Positions 56,271 through 64,000 of a DNA stretch of 64,000 nucleotides are shown here, in pieces. The translations under genes were made by a program, and so were the position numbers. The notes beneath the pieces were generated by a model, which was given only the letters and a program-made list of their open reading frames with translations, was not told where the DNA came from and searched no databases. Source of the stretch: Macrotrachela quadricornifera (Eukaryota > Rotifera > Eurotatoria > Philodinida > Philodinidae). Within the stretch, counting starts at the first letter, position 1. Each line of letters opens with the position of its first letter. The DNA is taken from the NCBI GenBank assembly GCA_022393335.1, contig JAJEKB010021880.1:1359873-1423872 (forward strand), written 5' to 3'.

Positions 56271-59094
56271 ACAGATGACTATGTTCAGTTGAAATATGAA
56301 TTCAACAAAAGGACTATTGACATGAAGCCCAAACCTAGTCTTTCTCCTCAACCCAGCACTTTTTACCCAATGTCTTCATAAAAAATACCACCATTCGATC
56401 CTGATTCAATTGTGCATCAGACCCAAGCACTTAGAAAGCTGGCACAGACCTAACCGAGAATGTTATGCAAGATTACCACTAAAATATATCTGAAAACGTA
56501 GTATTTGAGGCTAAACCCCATTTTTGATCAGTGACTCCCTCACAAATGGCACTATTCGATGCAGAATTCAATTTTGTATGCAGCACAGCGCTCTGAGCGA
56601 ATCAGTCCGAGATTTTCCCAATTTCACAAATTTTGGGTGATATTTTGGCTTTTCCTTCGGGCAGGAAATGTTACAGAGAAAAAATAAATCGGTCAGAAGA
56701 TAATACTTCTCCAGTTCTATCATGGCCTACCGTTTGGTCCATCTTGGTCTACTTTCTGAGCGAATCGGCATCAGAAACACTCAAATCAGACTCTAAGATA
56801 TCATACGTCGAGTAGAGTTGATCTGAATCAGAAAGGAAAAGAAATACTTATGTGTTTCAATTCACGTCATTCTTAACCCTTGTAGTACCAGCCGGGGTCG
56901 TTTCTGACCTCAATCTGAAGCGAGTATGATCTTGATTAGTACTAAAGTGTGAAATAAAGTTTTAATTGTTCGCTCGAATAAAAGAGATTATCGTCTTGGT
57001 CTGCTCTATAAATAAGTAACGCTCGTCAACGGTGACTCGCTTAATCCTCGACTGAATTCATTCTATTTACTTTGAGAATCATTGTCAGGTAATGTATCAA
57101 CAAGTGTGGTGCTATAGTCACCTCACTCTGAACAAACTTTTCACATTTTATGATTTCCAAAAGCAAGACTAATCAATTTCAAATTCGAAAAATATCAAGC
57201 ATCTGTATTTTCTTCATCATAGATAACAATTTTTACTTTTGTGGACCATTAATAAAGTACTGATATTACTCGCTTGGGCTACAGTTGGCATACTTCTTTC
57301 TAAAAATATTCTAGACCTCGTCGAAAGTTGTACGCACGAGGAGATCATGTTAACCTTGTAAATGAATGGTGGATTGCTTGTCACAGTCTGTACAAGGCGT
57401 CACATACGACTAGTGAATACCCTCGTCCTATCTTCTTCTCAAACTAATCTTCTAACTATGTTACGATTAAACCAAATTAGTTCCCAATTTGTAAGAATCT
57501 GTAGATTTTTAATAGAATCACTACTAATCAGGAATCATAAAACGCAAACAGAAAGAGAAGTAAAAAAATACAAAAGCACAATTTATTGAAGAAATCACGT
57601 GTGATGATAGAGATTTAGTTTTGCGTACCAAACCTTTCAAATATGTACCTTTGTTTCCAAAGGAAGCACTTTGTTAGATTCCGTAAATCATGCAAACCGT
57701 TGTAAGTTTGCCAAAACATCCTTTTTCTTTTGAATGTCAACCTTTCAAAGGAGCGGTTAGTCGTTCGTCGGCGCTACTCACGACTAGTCGCTCCCGCTGT
57801 CAAATATAAAAGCACCAGAGCAAAACACTTCATGAATTCACGACTGGATATTGAAAATAATGCGCGCAAGTATACGTGTAAGGGTACAAACTTATCTCGA
57901 CTCTAATGTTCTTTTGACCTCAGCACAAACAATCAGGCCCACAACCTCTTTTTAGTTTTTTCCATATGACCTTTCCTTCAGTGAAGGAAGTATTTGCATC
58001 CTTGAGAAAGAGTACATATTGTTTTTTATAATGAACCCAAATGTCAAACAGGTTTGTGTTTCCGATAAGGAGCATTGACTTATCTTCACATCCTAGGATC
58101 TTAATCAATATTGATTACTTTACTGGTAATATAAACCTGCACCGGATTGCAAGATTTTACAAAAGATATCATATATATTAGTACAGTGGTACAGTCGAAC
58201 TAGTAACGTTAATAACTGTATATCTCTACTTGAACGGTCTAGGAAACCAAACCTCTTCAGAGCGTTTAATAGCTCACTAAAGTCTCTCACTTTGGCATAT
58301 ACTCGATTCAAAAGTGAGGAGACAGTTGGGGGTGTTCCCTCGTAAACGTAATTCTACTTGAACAACCCTTAATTAGCCTCGAACATACTTGGTTTTAATT
58401 AATAATAGAAGTGAACGGCTTGTCGTTCGTCTGTGCATCTGTACTTCTTCATTCTTTGTAGCTTTCTCTATATGATCTAGCTCATTTATTCTTGCAGTTC
58501 TCCAATTTTCCTGTACGATCGGTATAGATAACCTAGTTGCGCAATGTTATTTACATAACCCATTATTAGATTTCTCAGTATTTAAATATCCAGCCTGAAA
58601 CTTATGTAATTGATAAAGAGCTCAGCATCGAAAATTCATCATTAGCTGAAATTTGGGCATGAAAAAGTGTAATTGGAAAAGAGCATAAGCTCGCAAACTT
58701 CTGATTCATTACATTTTCACCCTGATTAAATCTCAATTGTCCTAACCTAGCATTGAAAATCTATGATTGAGTGGATTTTTCAGCTCCAGCACCTTTATGG
58801 ACTGGAAACGGAACACCAAAAATTCTTAACGGAATTGATTCCTGACTTGAAAACTTTAATTGATGAAGAAAGCGAGCTCGAAAACATCCGATTCTATGAA
58901 ACCTGGAGCCAAAAAAATGTGCTTCGTTCAAAGTGTGACATCGAAAAACTTTAATTGGATCATTTTCCAGGTTACGAAAATCGGTTTTGTAATCTTTTAC
59001 TTATTTAGCCTGCGCGTTATGACCTGACACAAACAAAGATACACACGAAATCTTATTAGTATTTTTCATATAACCTCACTTCGGTCGAAAGAAA
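56271..59094. other. No confident gene
   Basis: Several short frames (57362-57589, 58120-58311, 58763-58954) lack recognisable domains. The last, with LQHLYGLETEHQKFL, looks moderately protein-like but has no splice support. Confidence 0.4.
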
Positions 59095-59280
59095 AAATTT
59101 GAAAAATTTCGAACACTAATAGTGCCATTCGATTCCTCGGCCTCGATTTCGTTGGGTCAAACTTTGTAGAAAAAACATTATTTTTTAGCAAAAAAATTAT
59201 TTGGAAAAATTAAGAAACTAATAGCGCCATTCGATTCTTCGACCCCGAAAACTTTTGGTCAAACTTTACAGGAAGTGCAT
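59095..59280 (+). repeat. Direct repeat pair, about 100 bp apart
   Basis: AATAGTGCCATTCGATTCCT near 59118 recurs as AATAGCGCCATTCGATTCTT near 59219, each preceded by a GAAAAATT phrase and followed by GGTCAAACTTT. Possibly a transposon end. Confidence 0.6.
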
Positions 59281-59724
59281 GTGGAAGACAAGTGCCCATT
59301 GACCGTTTAGACGGTGTTTTTTGACCCTGACAGCTGCATACATACATACAAACTTTTTTTTCATATGATCCTCCCTACAGCCGAGGGAACAACGACAATT
59401 CAGACTATTTACGCTTGTGATCAGTGAACAGCGGTCTCGATTACAAAAAGCTGGAAAGAAAATAATTTAATGAGATACTCTTTATTTATAGTAATTTGGA
59501 GACATTTACCACGCGACATTTTCTATTATAAAATCTGGAAGATTTTTCAGATGAAACCTATAAGATCATATGACATTTAATGAGATATTCTGAATTCGAA
59601 CGCTATGGCAAAGGTATAGTGACTCTTGGCAAAATACAGAAAATCTGTTTGGCCTCTTTTATTTTCAATCTAATACAGGCAACTTGCGCTAGAACTATCT
59701 TTGTATAAGAAGGAGAGCATAAAG

Positions 59725-60010
59725 AAAATAGTGCAGTATAGAACCATTTTAAAGTGCTAAAACCATTTTTCATCAACGACGCTTCTTTGTGGGGAGAAGA
59801 CGGTGCGAAATAGAACTCTTATAAATCCTTAGAACCATTTTAAGTTCGTGATGATTCTTTAATAAGAAAGATGGTGCGATGTAGAACTCTTTTGAGTCGC
59901 TAGAATCATTTGAATCTAGTCGTGATACCTCTCAAAAAGAAGTGATGAAGCACATAACTCTTTTCAAATCTCTGGAACCATTTTTTATTTGAGATGATTC
60001 GTAAAATTAT
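59725..60010. repeat. Degenerate tandem repeat, about 70-80 bp period
   Basis: Three to four units, each with GGTGCGA-TAGAACTCTT followed by CTAGAACCATTTTAA and TGATTCTTTA-type segments. Confidence 0.6.
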
Positions 60011-60201
60011 CTAGAACCTTTTGATGGATTATCAGTAAATGAATGAAACCTTAAAAGGTTCTGGGCCTTCGCTAAAACCTTTTATAGTTTCCTATGAAAC
60101 ACTTGTTTTTTAGAGAGTAGAAAAAGTCGAGTCTAGGCTTTCAATCCGGTTTATTCCCCATTCAAAGAGAAGCGAATTCACATCACACACACACATCAGT
60201 G

Positions 60202-61206
60202 TCATTCGACCAGGAGAGAGAAACGTTGGACTCGCCTATTTCCTCTATCGACGACATAGAGATGACCATGAAGATCGAAGAACAAACCCTCAGGATAACT
60301 CAATTGATTCGCTGCTGGTCCCTCTCCATTTCCACCGACAATAACTGTTCCTTGTTTCGCTCCTTTCTCCCAAAGCATTACTCGATGATTCCCATTGTCT
60401 GCCACATAAACATGTCCACATCCATCTACCCACAGTCCATGAGGAAAAAATAAATGTTCCAGACCCTCCCCGTGCCAGTTTCCGCCAGCCACGACAATGC
60501 CTTCAGCTGCCCCTTTCATCCATTTCATTACACGATGATTGAGGTTATCTGAGACGTAGAGTGTAGATTGAGCATCGACAAAAAGATTAGTAGGTGCTTT
60601 GAGTTGATTGAGACCCCCTCCTTTTCCATTACCCCCAGCGGCTACAATGCCCTTCTTATCTCCTCCCTTGTCATATCGTCTCACTTCATCCTTCTCTACA
60701 TCACTGACGTAGAGAGAACCCTGATTGTCCATGGTCAACCCATAACAAGCGATGTTATCGATAACAATCTCACCCTCAAACTTAGGAGTCGTGTTACTGA
60801 GATGAGAATGGTGAGGCCAGCGTACCACACGGAAATTATTTTGATCGCAGATGAAAAGACTATTCGTCTGTCGATCTACGATCACATCGGTTGGATTATC
60901 TAACTGATCCAATCGATTACCACGACCCTTTCCACCTGCCACTACTTCACCTGTTGTGGCACCCACCTTCCAAGCCATGACACGATGATTTCTATAGTCA
61001 GCGATATATACTGTTTGATCATCATCGACAAAGAGACCACAAGATCCGTTGAATTGACAGTTCTCGTTCCCTTCGCCATGACCACCAGCCACCGTCACCC
61101 CCGTTGTCGGCCATCGAGCAGGGTAAGGAGGTATCGACATGGTTACAATCGAAAATCTAAAGTAAAAGATTGATTTAGCAATCACGTCATCAAAGGGGAC
61201 ACACAT
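60202..61206 (-). CDS. Intronless NHL-repeat beta-propeller protein
   Basis: A minus-strand frame of up to 334 residues, ending TGA/TAA-free until 60202. Six NHL blades are visible: GLFVDDDQTVYIADYRNHRV, DVIVDRQTNSLFICDQNNFR, GLTMDNQGSLYVSDVEKDEV, NLFVDAQSTLYVSDNLNHRV, GLWVDGCGHVYVADNGNHRV and GLFFDLHGHLYVVDRGNRRV. The repeated VVAGGNGxG loops separate the blades. Six blades make a closed propeller. No transmembrane segment or Thr-rich linker is seen, unlike the NHL gene at 8.5-22.4 kb, so it is probably soluble. The start could be 61206 or the internal ATG at 61140 (MSIPPYPARW). A GTGTGT...CTTTAG stretch of 57 nt just before the latter could be an intron containing the first ATG. The CDS looks clearly GC-richer than its surroundings. 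The binding partner is unknown. Confidence 0.88.
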   Translation of the reverse strand: MCVPFDDVIAKSIFYFRFSIVTMSIPPYPARWPTTGVTVAGGHGEGNENCQFNGSCGLFVDDDQTVYIADYRNHRVMAWKVGATTGEVVAGGKGRGNRLDQLDNPTDVIVDRQTNSLFICDQNNFRVVRWPHHSHLSNTTPKFEGEIVIDNIACYGLTMDNQGSLYVSDVEKDEVRRYDKGGDKKGIVAAGGNGKGGGLNQLKAPTNLFVDAQSTLYVSDNLNHRVMKWMKGAAEGIVVAGGNWHGEGLEHLFFPHGLWVDGCGHVYVADNGNHRVMLWEKGAKQGTVIVGGNGEGPAANQLSYPEGLFFDLHGHLYVVDRGNRRVQRFSLLVE

Positions 61207-61269
61207 CGTTGCTCAATGTCAAAGAATAATCTCGAAATCATCTTTCAACTGTTGGAAATACCTATATAA

Positions 61270-61974
61270 AAAAATTTAGCAGGAAAATCAGCTAATACGT
61301 GATTTTAATCGATTTTGAGAGTAATTAATCGATGAACATCGAGAAATCTTGATTTTTATTGATTAAATTGAAGATTATAATCGATTTCTTTCGTTGAAAT
61401 CGAATAAAATCGATTATTAGCAACTATAATCGGTTTACTGCGATTTTTTATTAATCAATTATAATCGATATTTGATGGATTTTTTTCTCTTCGAAAATCA
61501 GTTGAAACTGATTATAATCTATCGAAATCAATTAAGAATTCGAATCGATTATAATCGGTTGTGTAAGAATTATCTAAAATCCCATGATAATGATTATAAT
61601 CTACTGGAATCGATTATCTTTTTGAATTGATTATAATCATTCATCTAGAAATCGGCTAAAATCAGATGATACTGATTATAATCTACCATAATCGGTTAGA
61701 TTTTCAAATCGATTATAATCATGTATCTCAGAATCGGCTAAAACCAAGTGATACTAATTCTAGTTTACTAGAATCAATTATCTTTTGAAATCGATTATAA
61801 TTATAATCAAAGATTCGGCTAAAATTAGATGAAGCTGAGTACAATCTACTGAAATCGATTAGGTATTAGAACTGATTATAATCTTTAATTTAAGGATCCT
61901 TCAAAATCAAATGATATTGAATATAATCTACTATAATCAATTGAGTATCCTAATCGATTATAATAATCAAACTA
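61270..61974. repeat. 82-bp AT-rich minisatellite built on GATTATAATC
   Basis: About five clear units from about 61560 to 61974, with more diverged copies from 61310. Each carries AATCGGCTAAAATCA, then TGATTATAATCTACT, then ATCGATTATAATCA. The core GATTATAATC is self-complementary, so the array can form many small hairpins. It lies directly upstream of the minus-strand NHL gene. Confidence 0.85.
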
Positions 61975-62252
61975 TAGCTACGTTCAGTTTCAAAAAAAGG
62001 AAAACTACAGAAATTTCTGTAACTTCCAGAGCACGTAAATTCAGAGAAAAGTATTTTTGAAAAATTTGTGAGGAAAAAAAAATTTGATAATTACAGAAAT
62101 TACAAAAATTTCAGAAAGCCGAAGTTATGAAAATTTTAAAAACTTCAAAAATTACTGAATTTTTTTCCATTACTGGAGCTTACGGAGGCATCGCTTCCAA
62201 AATTTTCGAAATTTCCGTAGTTTCATTTTTCCTTAAATGTGAACGCTGCTGT
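61975..62252. mobile_element. Candidate short MITE with inverted ends
   Basis: AGCTACGTTCA...AAGGAAAACTACAGAAATTTC on the left pairs with the complement of the right end (GCAGCGTTCACATTTAAGG... ACTACGGAAATTTC). The interior repeats AAATTTC and TTACAG motifs. No target duplication was confirmed. Confidence 0.45.
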
Positions 62253-64000
62253 CAGACTAAAAACAGTCGAAAACAAATTGATTCTGTGCTTATCTGTCAC
62301 AATTGATTGAATTCTTTAGTGTTATCTACATTGGTAGGCACGTCAAAACACGTTAAAAGAGCAGTAGAACACAAATGAAGAGAAATGAGCAATATATTAT
62401 TCAGCGAAATTGAGAAGTATGATGACGAACGAATACAGTGATGATTGGTGTGAAAAAATATATATTTTTAGGCTAATGACTATCTTTCATGCAGTATTCT
62501 ACAAAAGCAATAGGCAAAAAAATTTAATTATTTTTCTATAATGAAGCATACATGCCTTCATAATAAAAAAGTGCAATTAATTTGTAACAATAATTATCAG
62601 TCCAACTTTGTTTCGTTGCTTTTCATAGTCAAACTAAAAACTGTATTTTAATGTAGAAAGAAGTTTCGTCCACATTAGAAAATAAAATGACAACGACTTT
62701 TCATTTATACGTTAAACAGATATTCGATCTGACCATACAGGAAAAAAAAACTAAAGTCAAAAATTTGTTTTCGTTTGTTAAAATCACCATTAATTATAGT
62801 ATTGTTTGAAAAACTCACCTGAAATGAATACAGGAAAATATAGATAAGTTGTTAAAACAGAAATTGTCTATGTTCGGTTTAAATACATTATTTTCCGTTA
62901 CTTTATAAATGTAGTCTATTTTTTTTGCATTATAATGCATAAATGTTCTACTAAATGTTCAGCGAAGAAACGAGCATGAGTACTACATTAAGTACTCATG
63001 CTTTCGTCAACGACTAAATCTGCCAAGAAAAATACATACTAGTCATATTCACGATAGTTATCAATGAAGTAGATGCACAAAATTTATCAAGTGTCCGCGC
63101 TACTAATCTGAATACTCATGCTGATAAATCGTATCCACTAGATGATTGCATTCATTACATTAAAAAAGAAACGCGTCGAACAAACCCTTTGGAATTTCAT
63201 GGAACTTTACTATACATTAACAAGCATTTTATGAATGAATGAAATCCTATTAAAGTTTCGAAAAACAACAGATTTCGTATAAAAACCTTCAAGAGTTTTG
63301 TAGCCGCAGAAACGCCGTTATAAATCATTCAAAAGTATCATACAGAAATATTATCTTTTGTATCTCAACTATCATAGACATACGTGTCCAGCAATCAAAA
63401 AGTCGACCGATCTGAAGTTGTTTCTCTATTGATATAATTATTTCTGATTTACTTTGCAATCGAGTTTGGATATCATATTACTGTTTCTAAACTACACACA
63501 ATCCTATATGGAGTTCCGTCTGTAAGCAATAGAGAACAGTTCACTTATAAGGCAATCAAATTCTTCATTGAATCTCTGAAACCTTCAATATTTGTTGAAA
63601 GAAATATAGTATTTGTTCTTTCAAGCGTTTCCTATATTTGTACTTCATGAATCACTATACCTCTGCGTTTTGTTACAGCTTTCATAGTGCCTATTACTTG
63701 AATGCACTAACATCACATATCACTGACTTGTGTCTGTATCATCGAATGACTATTCCATAACAAGATTCATATCCTTAATATATTTAATTATTTTGGGTAC
63801 CTCCCTCATGTTTGCGTTCTCTTTATTTGAACTAATCTGATATTTGCTGATTTTTACTTAAACAGACATGGGAGAGACAAACATTTATCATCTTGAATCG
63901 AGGAGAGATATTGAATATGTATTTTTGAAGAGCAACATCTAAGCTATCAATCACAAAGAACTGTATTCAATTAACATGAACTCTAAGAAAGAATTGTATC
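62253..64000. other. No supported gene
   Basis: AT-rich DNA to the window end. No long frame, RNA gene or clear repeat. A short hairpin, GAGCATGAGTACT with its near complement, lies at 62974-63003. Confidence 0.5.

Noticed and set aside
55911..56351. 146-codon Phe/Cys-rich minus-strand frame
   Set aside because: Mostly translation of a 57-bp minisatellite, with no recognisable protein family.
60568..60903. Plus-strand frame opposite the NHL protein
   Set aside because: Shadow of a strong, motif-rich minus-strand gene.

Overview
This looks like nuclear DNA of a small invertebrate, most likely a bdelloid rotifer. The DNA is strongly AT-rich. Some genes carry introns of only 41-64 nt. There are many single, decayed copies of different transposon classes (hAT, Tc1/mariner, mariner, piggyBac, Penelope-like). 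The host proteins (NHL-repeat membrane protein, RI-type leucine-rich repeats, the N-terminal module of rotifer ADP-ribosyltransferase/TPR proteins) are a set I associate with bdelloids. The species call is inference; no similarity search was run.

Layout. 0-8.4 kb: decayed hAT transposase (minus), a small low-complexity minus-strand ORF and a broken Tc1/mariner transposase. 8.4-22.4 kb: one plus-strand gene for a membrane-anchored NHL beta-propeller protein. I could join nine exons with compatible intron phases. Its first introns are 41-64 nt, but those inside the NHL part are 0.7-5.3 kb. They contain a non-autonomous hAT element with an exact 8-bp target duplication, a Penelope-like reverse transcriptase relic and two long foldback repeats. 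22.4-30.3 kb: gene-poor, with an 810-bp near-perfect palindrome. 30.3-32.1 kb: a 139-bp tandem array that is really a row of 84-nt exons, each one 28-residue leucine-rich repeat, separated by introns of 55 nt (one is 56). 32.4-36.4 kb: a complete 1.3-kb mariner element with two premature stops, a GPCR 3' fragment cut by a TA-flanked element, and a palindrome nested in that element.

36-45 kb: mostly repeats plus one terminal exon of a two-helix membrane protein. 45.7-49.3 kb: an intact NADAR-family gene, a broken gene of the rotifer ADP-ribosyltransferase/TPR family, and a broken piggyBac transposase. 50.4-54 kb: a two-exon divergent Arf-like GTPase that has lost its P-loop lysine, and an intact two-helix membrane protein on the minus strand. 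54-60 kb: repeats and a 490-bp palindrome. 60.2-61.2 kb: an intronless six-bladed NHL protein (minus), followed by an 82-bp AT-rich minisatellite.

The genes do not form one pathway. The best functional link is the neighbourhood of a NADAR (ADP-ribose-related) enzyme and a relic of an ADP-ribosyltransferase-family gene. The strongest structural findings are the exon-intron LRR array, the NHL gene with swollen introns, and the set of long palindromes.
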